From: Dulcicalothrix desertica PCC 7102
Lineage (GTDB): Bacteria; Cyanobacteriota; Cyanobacteriia; Cyanobacteriales; Nostocaceae
DNA: 64,000 bases
Direction of reading: 5' to 3'
Assembly (NCBI RefSeq): GCF_003991905.1
Contig: NZ_RSCL01000005.1
Span: 124,001 to 188,000, forward strand
A program made the translations under genes and the position numbers. Positions 35,382 to 43,827 of this stretch are shown here, in pieces. Each line of letters opens with the position of its first letter. Positions within the stretch are counted from its first letter, which is position 1. The notes beneath the pieces were generated by a model, which saw only the letters and a list, made by a program, of their open reading frames with translations, did not search any database and was not told the DNA's origin.

Positions 35382-37133
35382 ATGGCAACATCAAGAAGGC
35401 TGGCAAAATTGGGTTCTTACCTGCGTCCGCATTGGCGTGATGCAGCATTAGGAGTAGGTGCATTATTTACTGTAAACGGTTTGGGGGTTTATATACCTCT
35501 ACTAATACGCTCTGCTGTTGATAGACTAAGTTCTGAATTTACTATTAACCAAGTGCTAGGTTACATAGTGCCTGTTGTCTGTTTAACATCGGCAATGTGG
35601 CTAATTCGCATGGCTTCGCGTATTTGGCTGTTTGGTGTTGGTCGTCAGGTTGAGTTTGACCTGAAACAAAATATATTTGAACATTTGCTGAGATTAGAAC
35701 CTTCATATTTTGCCACTAACACTGCTGGTGACTTAATTAGTCGTGCGACAAGCGATGTAGACAATATCCGTAGGTTACTAGGTTTCGCTGTTTTGAGTTT
35801 GGCGAATACATTTTTTGCTTACACATTGACATTACCTATAATGCTGAGTATTAATGTCGATTTAACCTTGGCATCGCTGACTGTGTATCCATTAATGTTT
35901 TTGCTAGTACATTTATACAGTGAAAAGCTTCGTAACCAACAAGCGAGGGTTCAAGAAAAAATCTCAGATATCAGCGGACTCATACAAGAAGATGTTAGTG
36001 GTATGGCGTTGATTAAAATTTACGCACAAGAGGACAACGAACGACGTGCGTTTGCCGAAAAAAATCAGCGACTATTGGGAGCAAACCTTGAGCTAGCTAG
36101 GACTCGTAACACAATTTTTCCATTAATTGGTGGTTTAGCGAGTGTTAGTTCTTTAATCATCATCTGGTTAGGCGCCACAAAAATTGCAGATGGTAGTCTA
36201 TCGGTAGGGAACTTTGTGACGTTGCTTATTTATGTTGAACGTCTAGTTTTTCCAACTGCGCTATTAGGATTTACAATTACAGCTTACCAGCGTGGTGAAG
36301 TCAGCATTGACCGTATCGAAGCAATTTTATCTACTCAACCAAAAATCGCTGATGAATTAAATGCGATTCATTTGGCGCCTGAAAATGTTAAAGGTAAAAT
36401 CACTGCTCGAAATTTCAGTTTTAGTTATCCACAGAGAAATACATTAGTTCTAGATAATATAAACTTTGAAATAGAACCAGGAGAAACGATATCGATAGTT
36501 GGTGCGATAGGTTCAGGAAAAACAACCTTGGCAAACTCGCTACCAAGATTACTCGATATAGCTCCGGGACAATTGTTTCTTGATGGTATCGATATAACTA
36601 AAATAGCTATTGCTGACTTACGGGGTGCAATAGCTTATGTACCTCAAGATAGCTTTTTGTTTAGTACAACCATAAGAAATAATATTCGTTACGCTGACCC
36701 TTTAGCTGAAATTCAAGAAGTTGAAGCAGCATCTAAGAGCGCGCAAATTCATCCTGAAATTATGAACTTTCCAGCGACTTACGAAACTATTGTTGGTGAG
36801 CGTGGTATTACTCTTTCGGGTGGACAGCGACAGCGTACTGCTCTTGCGCGTGCGATGCTTGTAGATGCACCGGTATTGATTTTAGACGATGCCCTTTCTA
36901 GCGTTGATAATCAAACTGCAACGGCAATTTTACGTAATATTTCGGGTGGTACAACTCGTAAAACTGTAATTTTTATTACGCATCAATTATCAGCAGCAGC
37001 AGCAGCAGACAGAATATTTGTCATGGACAAAGGGCAAATTGTTCAAATAGGAACACATATGGATTTGGTGCAAAAGCCAGGTTTATACCGAACTTTGTGG
37101 AGTCAGCACCAGGTAGAAGAGTTATTACATTAG
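35382..37133 (+). CDS. ABC transporter, fused permease and ATPase (type IV exporter)
   Basis: The 583-residue half-transporter has six membrane helices (residues 20-310) followed by the ATPase domain: Walker A VGAIGSGKTTLANS near residue 374, Q-loop VPQDSFLFS, signature LSGGQRQRTALARA near residue 478, Walker B VLILDDALSSVD and the H-loop ITHQ. It should form a homodimer exporting lipids, drugs or peptides across the inner membrane. All ATPase motifs are intact. Possible starts are the ATG at 35382 or slightly upstream; the substrate is unknown. Confidence 0.93.
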   Translation: MATSRRLAKLGSYLRPHWRDAALGVGALFTVNGLGVYIPLLIRSAVDRLSSEFTINQVLGYIVPVVCLTSAMWLIRMASRIWLFGVGRQVEFDLKQNIFEHLLRLEPSYFATNTAGDLISRATSDVDNIRRLLGFAVLSLANTFFAYTLTLPIMLSINVDLTLASLTVYPLMFLLVHLYSEKLRNQQARVQEKISDISGLIQEDVSGMALIKIYAQEDNERRAFAEKNQRLLGANLELARTRNTIFPLIGGLASVSSLIIIWLGATKIADGSLSVGNFVTLLIYVERLVFPTALLGFTITAYQRGEVSIDRIEAILSTQPKIADELNAIHLAPENVKGKITARNFSFSYPQRNTLVLDNINFEIEPGETISIVGAIGSGKTTLANSLPRLLDIAPGQLFLDGIDITKIAIADLRGAIAYVPQDSFLFSTTIRNNIRYADPLAEIQEVEAASKSAQIHPEIMNFPATYETIVGERGITLSGGQRQRTALARAMLVDAPVLILDDALSSVDNQTATAILRNISGGTTRKTVIFITHQLSAAAAADRIFVMDKGQIVQIGTHMDLVQKPGLYRTLWSQHQVEELLH

Positions 37134-37277
37134 TAAATATTACTACCAATTTTTGGAATAATTAAGTGTTATTCGCCCTCCGGGCAAACTGCGTTAACGC
37201 AAAAAAGACGCTATTTTACAAGTTAATTTTTATAATTAGCGTAATTTTTATACACAACGATATTGTATATTAGAACT

Positions 37278-37940
37278 ATGGAAGTTAATAAAGATTGGGA
37301 AGAATGTACAAGTGATGCGGCAGTAGCTGAAGCTGCGAGATTAACTGACGAGCAGTATAATAAGAAAATGCAGCGCCGCAAGGAAGTGCAAGATAAGCGT
37401 ATAGAAAACGCGATATCAGAAAAAGGTTTGATTATCGTTAATACAGGTAATGGCAAGGGTAAAACTACGGCAGCGTTGGGAATGGTTATACGTGCGCTTG
37501 GACATGGTTATAAAGTCGCAATAATTCAGTTTATCAAAGGCGCCTGGGAACCAGCAGAGAAGAAAGTATTAAGTGTATGGTCTGACCAGTTAGAATTTCA
37601 TGCGATGGGAGAAGGGTTTACTTGGGAAACTCAAGACCGTGAGCGAGATATAATGGTGGCGCAAGCTGCATGGGAAAAAGCGCTTGTTTACATCAAAAAC
37701 CCGGATTTCCGCGTCGTGCTTTTGGATGAAGTTAATATTGCCCTCAAACTTGGTTATCTAAATCTCGAAGATATTATCAAAGGATTAGAACAGAAACCTG
37801 ACTTGAATCACGTTATTCTTACAGGAAGAGGGGCGCCTAAGCAACTCATTGAGCGGGCAGACTTAGTAACAGAAATGACTTTAGTAAAACATCCCTTCCG
37901 TGAACAAGGGGTAAAAGCACAACCAGGAATTGAATTTTAA
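37278..37940 (+). CDS. cobO: Corrinoid adenosyltransferase
   Basis: About 220 residues with the CobO/BtuR P-loop GNGKGKTTAALGMVIRALGH near residue 57, then VAIIQFIKGAW, FHAMGEGFTW, VLLDEVNIALKLGYL and the C-terminal KHPFREQGVKAQPGIEF, all hallmark sequences. It adenosylates cob(I)yrinic acid a,c-diamide or cobalamin using ATP in the cytoplasm. ATG 37278 is preferred to TTG 37263. It lies 18 bp ahead of a LuxR-type response regulator, which is probably coincidental. No cobalamin riboswitch was recognised upstream. Confidence 0.95.
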   Translation: MEVNKDWEECTSDAAVAEAARLTDEQYNKKMQRRKEVQDKRIENAISEKGLIIVNTGNGKGKTTAALGMVIRALGHGYKVAIIQFIKGAWEPAEKKVLSVWSDQLEFHAMGEGFTWETQDRERDIMVAQAAWEKALVYIKNPDFRVVLLDEVNIALKLGYLNLEDIIKGLEQKPDLNHVILTGRGAPKQLIERADLVTEMTLVKHPFREQGVKAQPGIEF

Positions 37941-37958
37941 TTATTAGAATTTAATATT

Positions 37959-38618
37959 ATGTCTTTAAATCTACCACTCGATGCTCCACCGCTACGGATA
38001 CTAATTGTTGAAGATGACCCGATGATGCAATTGGGACTTGAGCAATCATTAATGTCATATCCACAATTAGAAATAGTTGGACGAGCAGAAGATGGTTACT
38101 TAGGTGTTCAAGCAGCGCTTAAACTGAAACCTGATTTAGTCGTAATGGATATTGGACTACCTCGGTTGGATGGTATTGCCGCAACACAACAAATCAAGGC
38201 AGCATTACCCCAAACTCATATCGTAATGTTGACATCCCATCAAACCGAAACCGAAATTATCGCTGCTTTATCGAGCGGCGCCGATGCTTATTGTATCAAA
38301 GGCGCCACCGTCGAGCGGTTATTAAGCGCAATTTCTGCCGCAGTTGAAGGAGCAGCTTATCTAGACCCACAAATAGCAAGACGAGTCATTGAAAATCTTA
38401 AACCACCAGCTAATAAAACCAATTCTGCAAATTTATCACAGCGCGAGTTAGAAGTATTGAAGTTAATGGTAGATGGTTTGAGTAACCCTGAAATTGCAGA
38501 GAAACTATATTTAAGTCCTAACACAGTAAAAACCCACGTTCGCGGAATTATGAATAAGCTTTCTGTTGACGACCGAGTACAAGCTGCTGTAGTCGCTCTA
38601 AGGTCAGGACTTGTTTAA
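37959..38618 (+). CDS. NarL/LuxR-type response regulator
   Basis: The 219-residue protein has a receiver domain (IVEDDPMMQLGL near residue 15, phospho-acceptor Asp in VVMDIGLPRLDG near residue 62, MLTSHQTETE, and Lys in YCIKGATVE) and a C-terminal LuxR helix-turn-helix (LSQRELEVLKLMVDGLSN, YLSPNTVKTHVRGIMNKL). It is a DNA-binding transcription factor activated by a sensor kinase not encoded nearby. The tandem repeats begin a few bases after its stop codon. Confidence 0.93.
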   Translation: MSLNLPLDAPPLRILIVEDDPMMQLGLEQSLMSYPQLEIVGRAEDGYLGVQAALKLKPDLVVMDIGLPRLDGIAATQQIKAALPQTHIVMLTSHQTETEIIAALSSGADAYCIKGATVERLLSAISAAVEGAAYLDPQIARRVIENLKPPANKTNSANLSQRELEVLKLMVDGLSNPEIAEKLYLSPNTVKTHVRGIMNKLSVDDRVQAAVVALRSGLV

Positions 38619-38624
38619 TGTAGA

Positions 38625-39100
38625 TTTTTACTAGGGGATATATTATCATTTCCATTTTTACGCTTGTCGATTACTAGGGCTGATTTTGATATCCCCTAGT
38701 AATTTTGGATGTTTTTACTAGGGGATATAGCATAATCTCCATTTTTACGCTGGTCGATTACTAGGGCTGATTTTGATATCCCTAGTAATTTGGATGTTTT
38801 TACTAGGAGATATAGCACCATCTCCATTTTTACGCTGGTCGATTACTAGGGCTGATTTTGATATCCCCTAGTAATTTTGGATGTTTTTACTAGGGGATAT
38901 GGCACCATCTCCATTTTACGCTGGTCGATTACTAGGGCTGATTTTCGTATCCCCTAGTAATTTTGGATATTTTTACTAGGGGATATGGCGCCATCTCATT
39001 ATTGGTGTGGTCGATTACTAGGGCTGATTTTGATATCCCCTAGTAATTTCGGATGTTTTTACTAGGGGATATGGCGCCATCTCATTATTGGTATGGTCGG
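38625..39100. repeat. Five and a half tandem copies of an about 86-bp repeat with internal inverted repeats
   Basis: Units begin with TTTTTACTAGGGGATAT at 38625, 38712, 38797, 38884, 38970 and 39056; spacings are 87, 85, 87, 86 and 86 bp and the last unit is partial. Each unit contains TTACTAGGGGATAT near its start and ATATCCCCTAGTAA near its end, which are perfect reverse complements, and a third TTACTAGGG in the middle. Hairpins can form within a unit or across the unit junction. The last units also gain a GGCGCC site. There is no reading frame. The array follows a LuxR-type regulator gene. Confidence 0.93.
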
Positions 39101-39148
39101 TCTTGGATTTGCTATAGCAGTCCTATCTGAATTGTAAAAATGATATGC

Positions 39149-39181
39149 ACGTAGAGACGCAATTTAATTGCGTCTCTACGT
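39149..39181. repeat. GTAGAGACG palindrome, variant core
   Basis: Arms ACGTAGAGACGCAATT and AATTGCGTCTCTACGT flank a single T. It has the same GTAGAGACG arms as the copies at 8383, 17311, 26088 and 58787 but a different core. It lies between the tandem array and the first TspO-like gene. Confidence 0.9.
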
Positions 39182-39270
39182 CATGTACACATATTTTCAA
39201 ACCAAGGGATGAAGAGTAATACCGTGAAATTTACCAAAATTAGAATTAAATGGCAGATGGTGGTGTCACA

Positions 39271-39744
39271 ATGATTAAATCGTGGATGGTTATTCTTGGC
39301 GTTGGTTTTATTATCGCGCTGGGCGCCAACTTTTTTACTCCTGATGACCGTAAGTGGTTCAATCGTTTACAGCGTCCACGTTGGTTGACCTTTGAAAAGT
39401 TGATACCTGTAATTTGGACTGTTGTTTTTGTTTGTGCTGGATGGTCTGCTTATATTGTTTGGGAACGTAACCCAGGTACTACAGAAACTTGGTTACGAAT
39501 GGCTACATATATACTATTAGAAATACTCACAATTGCATATACGCCTGTAATGTTTAGACTTCGCAGTTTGAAAGTCGGTACAATCATTGGTGGCGCCGGA
39601 TTTGTGGTAGGTTTATTACTCACATTATTTGTGCTTCCCGTTTCTGGTTCAGCAGCTTTACTTCTTGTACCGTACTTACTGTGGAGTCCTATAGGTACTT
39701 ATACTACTTGGGTAATGGCTCGTTTAAACCCTCGCGATGCTTAA
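39271..39744 (+). CDS. TspO/MBR-like membrane protein (copy 1)
   Basis: A 157-residue, five-helix membrane protein. The RPRWLTFEKLIPVIWTVVF and SAYIVWERNPG stretches follow the TspO/translocator-protein pattern (Pro-Trp loop then Trp-rich helix). TspO proteins bind tetrapyrroles and affect their breakdown or transport. The ATG at 39271 is chosen because the downstream paralogue begins with the same SW(M/I)VI pattern; an ATG at 39250 adds seven residues. These proteins are more divergent than classical bacterial TspO, so the ligand is uncertain. Confidence 0.75.
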   Translation: MIKSWMVILGVGFIIALGANFFTPDDRKWFNRLQRPRWLTFEKLIPVIWTVVFVCAGWSAYIVWERNPGTTETWLRMATYILLEILTIAYTPVMFRLRSLKVGTIIGGAGFVVGLLLTLFVLPVSGSAALLLVPYLLWSPIGTYTTWVMARLNPRDA

Positions 39745-39841
39745 TACTATACCCATAATTTCTCCAACCATAGATTGATTAATAGTTACAGTCAGGGTTG
39801 ACAAAATAGATTTATAACTTTACTTGCAGAGTTTGAATACT

Positions 39842-40315
39842 ATGTTGCAATCTTGGATAGTAATTGGTGCAATTACACTAATAGTACAATTCGGAAGTTT
39901 TTTCATTACTCCCCGCGATGTTAAATGGTTTGCTAAACTAGCTCGTCCACGTTGGTTGGTATTTGAACCTTTAATTCCTGTTATTTGGACTGTTATCTTT
40001 ATTTGTGGCGCCGCATCTGCTAACTTTGTATGGCAGAAAAATCCAGGAACCTTACAAACTTGGTTATTTATGGGTTTTTATTTGCTGTTGGAAATAATTA
40101 CTGTCACGTATATTCCTTTAATGCTTAGATTCCGTAGTTTGCGTGTTGGAGAAACTATTGGTTCTGTTGGTGTAATCTTGGGTTTGCTTTTAACATTCTC
40201 TGTTCTGCCTGTTTCTCGTTTTGCAGCACTGCTACTTGTACCTTATTTGATTTGGAGTCCTGTCGGCGCCTATACTACTGAAGAGTTAGTACAGCTAAAT
40301 CCTCAAGATGCATAA
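39842..40315 (+). CDS. TspO/MBR-like membrane protein (copy 2)
   Basis: A 157-residue paralogue of the preceding gene, colinear without gaps: RPRWLVFEPLIPVIWTVIF, WQKNPGTLQTW and SAVLPVSRFAALLLVPYL-like C-terminal helices. The start ATG at 39842 (MLQSWIVIG) replaces a TTG at 39824. The two genes are 97 bp apart on the same strand and clearly arose by duplication. Retention of both suggests different ligands or regulation (inference). Confidence 0.75.
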   Translation: MLQSWIVIGAITLIVQFGSFFITPRDVKWFAKLARPRWLVFEPLIPVIWTVIFICGAASANFVWQKNPGTLQTWLFMGFYLLLEIITVTYIPLMLRFRSLRVGETIGSVGVILGLLLTFSVLPVSRFAALLLVPYLIWSPVGAYTTEELVQLNPQDA

Positions 40316-40323
40316 GAGTCTTT

Positions 40324-40422
40324 GCAACGGATACAACGGATGTAACGGATAATTTATTGATTACAAACAAAATCTAGTTATTTAAAATCAATCATCCGTT
40401 ACATCCGTTTATAATCCGTTGC
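40324..40422. mobile_element. 99-bp MITE-like element with CGGAT-rich terminal inverted repeats, copy 1
   Basis: The left end GCAACGGATACAACGGATG and right end ATCCGTT...ATCCGTTGC are inverted and each end is itself a run of CGGAT/ATCCG repeats. The copy at 61978-62076 is the same length and similar along its whole length, including the interior TTACAAACA and GTTATTTAAAA. No transposase is encoded. The right end lies inside the DdpX-like gene and supplies its stop codon. Confidence 0.85.
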
Positions 40423-41124
40423 CAATCTTCCGTATTTTGCGGTGACGATATTATTTGGGTTTTTTTCGTTGTGTTGCCATGCCCACATTTGGTCGCCATA
40501 TGAAAAGTGCCACCATTCACGTGGGTTACGATGAAAACCTGCTTTTTCCATGACTTCGCACAATAGTTTGCGGTTTGAGTGATATTGGTTTGAAGTACAA
40601 TGATTATTATTATCGTAGTAGTTGGGGAGTGACCTATCAGACATTTCATCGATAGGTGAACCCATATCAAGTATTTCTTGATTTTCATTTACTAAAGTTA
40701 CATCGAGTGCGGCGCCTGTACTATGAGGTGGTGGAGTTTTCATGTCTAAACTCGGTACTGCCCAGATTTTATATACTTCTTCCCAAACTTGTTGACGTTG
40801 TGTTGGTGTTAAATCTGATTCGATTAATTTTTTTTGTTGAATCCAAGATGTAAAGCTATAATCGACCATAAATTGCTGTACTGCGACTGGACGATAAGCA
40901 TCAAATATCTGGATTTGCCAGTTAGGATACTTTTGTTGCAGATAATTTTGAGCTTCAATCAAACAGTCTATTACACTCTGTCTTAAGAAATATGGTGAGT
41001 ATTGCCCGTAAGGGGCGCCTAATTTTTCGTATGGGTGGGGTGTTTCTACGGCGAAGTTTTCTAGAGGGATTTTTACCAGTGGTTCATTACATTCGATGAT
41101 TGGTATATTGTTATATGGTCGCAT
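40399..41124 (-). CDS. D-alanyl-D-alanine dipeptidase, VanX/DdpX family (M15D)
   Basis: A 241-residue protein with the M15 zinc site: PPHSTGAALDVTLV near residue 134 (SxHxxGxAxD) and REWWHFSYGDQMW near residue 201 (ExxWH). QIFDAYRPVAVQQFMV upstream holds the conserved Arg. The family hydrolyses D-Ala-D-Ala in cell-wall recycling or metabolism; here no resistance genes are nearby, so a recycling role is likely. No signal peptide is seen. The last seven residues (LATDYKRM region) are encoded by the end of a 99-bp repeat element, so the native C-terminus was probably replaced. Confidence 0.88.
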   Translation of the reverse strand: MRPYNNIPIIECNEPLVKIPLENFAVETPHPYEKLGAPYGQYSPYFLRQSVIDCLIEAQNYLQQKYPNWQIQIFDAYRPVAVQQFMVDYSFTSWIQQKKLIESDLTPTQRQQVWEEVYKIWAVPSLDMKTPPPHSTGAALDVTLVNENQEILDMGSPIDEMSDRSLPNYYDNNNHCTSNQYHSNRKLLCEVMEKAGFHRNPREWWHFSYGDQMWAWQHNEKNPNNIVTAKYGRLATDYKRM

Positions 41125-41138
41125 TATGTAGTTAGGAG

Positions 41139-41387
41139 TTAGGAGTTAGTTTTGTCATGTTTACATGCACAAGAAACTTCGGGTACTGGGTCGTAACCAC
41201 CTGGGTGGAAGGGGTGACAGCGTAAAATGCGCTTTGTAGCTAACCAACTACCTTTGATGGCGCCAAATCTTTCGATAGCTTGAATGGCGTACATTGAACA
41301 AGTCGGTTGAAAGCGACAAGTTGGCGGAAATAGGGGAGAGATAAACATCCTATAACCGCGAATCAACCAAATAAATAACTGCTTCAT
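41139..41387 (-). CDS. yidD: Membrane protein insertion efficiency factor YidD
   Basis: An 82-residue protein with the whole YidD pattern: [55 protein letters not shown]. It is thought to assist YidC-dependent insertion at the cytoplasmic membrane. Three conserved cysteines are present. It lies 14 bp upstream of the DdpX-like gene on the same strand, so they may be co-transcribed. Confidence 0.95.
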   Translation of the reverse strand: MKQLFIWLIRGYRMFISPLFPPTCRFQPTCSMYAIQAIERFGAIKGSWLATKRILRCHPFHPGGYDPVPEVSCACKHDKTNS

Positions 41388-41449
41388 TTTAAATGTAAAC
41401 TGGAACTATAAAAGACAAAATTTACTGTTTATTATTTAGTGTTGTATCT

Positions 41450-42169
41450 TTGATAACTTTACTTACTGATTTAGATTCAAGTTACCCTTTGTGGCTGCAA
41501 ATTTCTAGTGTTGCAGCTTGGGTTGGGTTTGTCCTGTCTCTCGCATGGGTCGTTAGCCGTACTGTGAGTAAAGACACTGAAATTTTGCGAAAAATTGTTC
41601 ACATTGGCACAGGTAACGTAATTTTACTGGCATGGTGGCTTGATATACCCGCTATTCTAGGCATTACTGCTTCGATTTTAGCAGGCGCCATAACGCTATT
41701 ATCCTATCGCTTTCCGATTTTACCCGGTATCAATAGTGTGGGGCGCAAAAGCTTGGGCACGTTTTTTTACGCTGTGAGTATTGGTATCTTAGTCGCCTGG
41801 TTTTGGTACCTCAATCAACCTTACTACGCAGCGTTAGGTATCTTAATAATGACGTGGGGTGATGGTTCTGCGGCACTAGTAGGACAGCGTTTTGGGAAAC
41901 ATAAATATACAGTCCTAGGCGGGCAAAAAAGCTGGGAAGGTTCATTATCAATGACCTTCGTCAGCTTTGTTATCTCTAGTTTGATTTTATATAGCGTTCA
42001 AGGCAATATTTGGCAAACTTGGGTTGTGTCCTTAATTGTTGCTGTCGTGGCAACAGTTTTAGAATCATTTTCCTTCCTAGGTATCGATAATCTAACCGTC
42101 CCTTTAGGAACTGCTGCCCTAGCCTTCTACCTCAACCAGGTAATGTACGTCACGCACCTCACTAATTAA
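41450..42169 (+). CDS. Diacylglycerol/polyprenol kinase family protein (phytol-kinase-like)
   Basis: This 239-residue membrane protein has about seven helices and the CTP-dependent kinase motifs: EILRKIVHIGTGNVILLAW near residue 44, a central MTWGDGSAALVGQRFGKHK near residue 143 and LGGQKSWEGSLSMTF, then VLESFSFLGIDNLTVPL. This is the phytol kinase / dolichol kinase-like group; in cyanobacteria such enzymes recycle phytol from chlorophyll for tocopherol and chlorophyll synthesis. Which paralogue it is cannot be settled. The only plausible start is TTG at 41450. It overlaps the convergent gene by a few bases at the stops. Confidence 0.8.
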   Translation: MITLLTDLDSSYPLWLQISSVAAWVGFVLSLAWVVSRTVSKDTEILRKIVHIGTGNVILLAWWLDIPAILGITASILAGAITLLSYRFPILPGINSVGRKSLGTFFYAVSIGILVAWFWYLNQPYYAALGILIMTWGDGSAALVGQRFGKHKYTVLGGQKSWEGSLSMTFVSFVISSLILYSVQGNIWQTWVVSLIVAVVATVLESFSFLGIDNLTVPLGTAALAFYLNQVMYVTHLTN

Positions 42170-42555
42170 TGGCCATACCCATTATTGTGGTACCCGTTAT
42201 TTTGGTACCCATTATTGTGGTACCCGTTATTTTGGTACCCATTATTGTGGGAACCATGACCGTACTTTTTGTGACCACTATGACGGTAGTAATTGGTTTG
42301 ATGGTAGCCACTATGGCGAGGACGGTAGTAATTTTGCTGCTTATATCCGCCATATGACTGACGTTTGTAACGAGGTTTGCAATTAGATTGGTAGTTATAG
42401 TTGTTGGCGTAATATTGAGGCTCCGAATCTTGTACACTTTGTGCGACTTCTGATTGTGCGCTACTTTGAGGAGTTACTGCTGCTTGTGCAGAAACTGTGC
42501 TAATCCCTAAATAAGCGGGCAACATGAGGGCGCCAACTGCTAATTTCCAAAGCAT
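42166..42555 (-). CDS. Exported Tyr/Asn/Gly/His-rich repeat protein
   Basis: A 129-residue protein with a signal peptide (MLWKLAVGALMLPAYLGIST, cleavage near SAQA) and a low-complexity mature part. The last 30 residues are tandem NNGYHNNGYQ units encoded by 30-bp DNA repeats (42179-42250). The middle is rich in Tyr, Arg and Lys (NYYRPRHSGYHQTNYYR). No enzymatic domain is present; an extracellular or surface role is likely (inference). The repeat region could expand or contract by slippage. Confidence 0.75.
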   Translation of the reverse strand: MLWKLAVGALMLPAYLGISTVSAQAAVTPQSSAQSEVAQSVQDSEPQYYANNYNYQSNCKPRYKRQSYGGYKQQNYYRPRHSGYHQTNYYRHSGHKKYGHGSHNNGYQNNGYHNNGYQNNGYHNNGYGH

Positions 42556-43158
42556 TATGTTTTACTCCTGATAATGTTTAACTTTTGAATGCAAGAGATA
42601 TAATCGTCTGTAGCGTGCTACTTGCTTTTATGCTTAAACTGTGGACGTTTTAGATTTATATACAGCATTTGACTGCTGCAAATGATTTTCGCCAATTGAT
42701 AAAAATCTTGAATCTAAAGTCCTTCGTTAATTTCTGTCCCATTGGTAGAAGCTTTAAGAAATAGTTATCACAATACTCATAGTCGATATGGTTACTCGTG
42801 AGCGCAACTGTACTTTTCACGATATTTTTATCTTTTATTTAGAAATAGAAGCCGGGTTTTTACAATCAACCCGGTTTTTTTGATAGTATTTATGCCCAAT
42901 TGTTAAATTTTAATAAAATTTGTAAGTAAGCGTGTGTAGCTTTATAAGCCGCATAGTGGAGAACCTAGACAGCAGGACTACGGATTTGTAAAAGGAATAG
43001 CAGAATATACTGCATGAGACAGAATATAAAATAACCAAACTCACTACCCGTAGGCAGAGTAAAAATAAAACGTTGCCAGACAATATAAAACATAAATATG
43101 ACGTACCGCGAGTCAGTAAATCATTAAATTTTCATAAAAATAAAGCAACGTAATAATA
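42556..43158. other. 600-bp intergenic region with a terminator-like hairpin
   Basis: No coding frame was found. A hairpin CCGGGTT (42852-42858) / AACCCGG (42868-42874) followed by seven T looks like a rho-independent terminator, which suggests a transcript ends here on the plus strand although no gene precedes it nearby; an unannotated small RNA is possible. The rest is AT-rich, including the promoter region of the gene at 43159. Confidence 0.5.
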
Positions 43159-43770
43159 ATGACCTTCTTTAATTATTCAGTACCACCGTTACGCCGTAAA
43201 CAAGCCACTCTAGATATACATGATATCGAGGGACTTTGGCTTGTCAATTGGCAAATTGGCTCTTTTAGACTTTATTCTAATTTTTATACTCGCATTGACC
43301 AAGCATTTTTGGTGTGGAGCTTATTGCTTATTCCTATGTTTATAACAGCCCAGTTTCTACCAGTTGATTGGAGTCTACAAGCAACATTATGGTCGGTTCT
43401 GAGCTTTATTGGCACTATTGTGATGATGAGTTGGTCGCATTACTGGGTAAAACGCAGACAAGTGGAATGGTTGCTATACTTATGGGCAGCATTAATGCTA
43501 GTAGGAATTATTCTAACTGATTTAGGTATTTCTTTTGGTTGGGGAGAAATACTGCTGAATTTATGTCCGTTATGGTTAGGACTTAGCGCTACTGGATATT
43601 TATGTACTGGTTTAGCTGTACGTTCTCGCACGCTTTTAATAACAGGCGCCGTACATTTACTAGGTATATATATACTAAGATTTATTGGGGAATGGCAATT
43701 TTTAGCAACAGGTGCTTTGATGGCATTTTGCTTACTATTACTGGCAGAATTTGAATGGGATCATTTGTAA
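43159..43770 (+). CDS. Hypothetical multi-pass membrane protein
   Basis: A 203-residue protein with an N-terminal soluble stretch (LDIHDIEGLWLVNWQIGSF) and about five transmembrane helices, ending LLLLAEFEWDHL. I recognise no family. It stands alone and is followed by a strong terminator hairpin. The sequence suggests a cytoplasmic-membrane or thylakoid protein of unknown role. Confidence 0.65.
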   Translation: MTFFNYSVPPLRRKQATLDIHDIEGLWLVNWQIGSFRLYSNFYTRIDQAFLVWSLLLIPMFITAQFLPVDWSLQATLWSVLSFIGTIVMMSWSHYWVKRRQVEWLLYLWAALMLVGIILTDLGISFGWGEILLNLCPLWLGLSATGYLCTGLAVRSRTLLITGAVHLLGIYILRFIGEWQFLATGALMAFCLLLLAEFEWDHL

Positions 43771-43777
43771 AAAGCGA

Positions 43778-43808
43778 GAAACCGGGTTTCTTTAAAAAAC
43801 CCGGTTTC
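43778..43808. terminator. Strong hairpin terminator
   Basis: GAAACCGGGTTT (43778-43789) and AAACCCGGTTTC (43797-43808) form a perfect 12-bp stem just after the membrane protein stop. T-rich sequence follows. It also faces the end of the small minus-strand gene, so it can serve both. Confidence 0.8.
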
Positions 43809-43827
43809 TAAATAATTATTTTTTTAC

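Noticed and set aside
38625-39100. CRISPR array
   Set aside because: Whole 86-bp units are nearly identical; there are no unique spacers and no cas genes.
42179-42250. CRISPR-like short repeats
   Set aside because: They are contiguous 30-bp coding repeats in an exported Tyr/Asn-rich protein.
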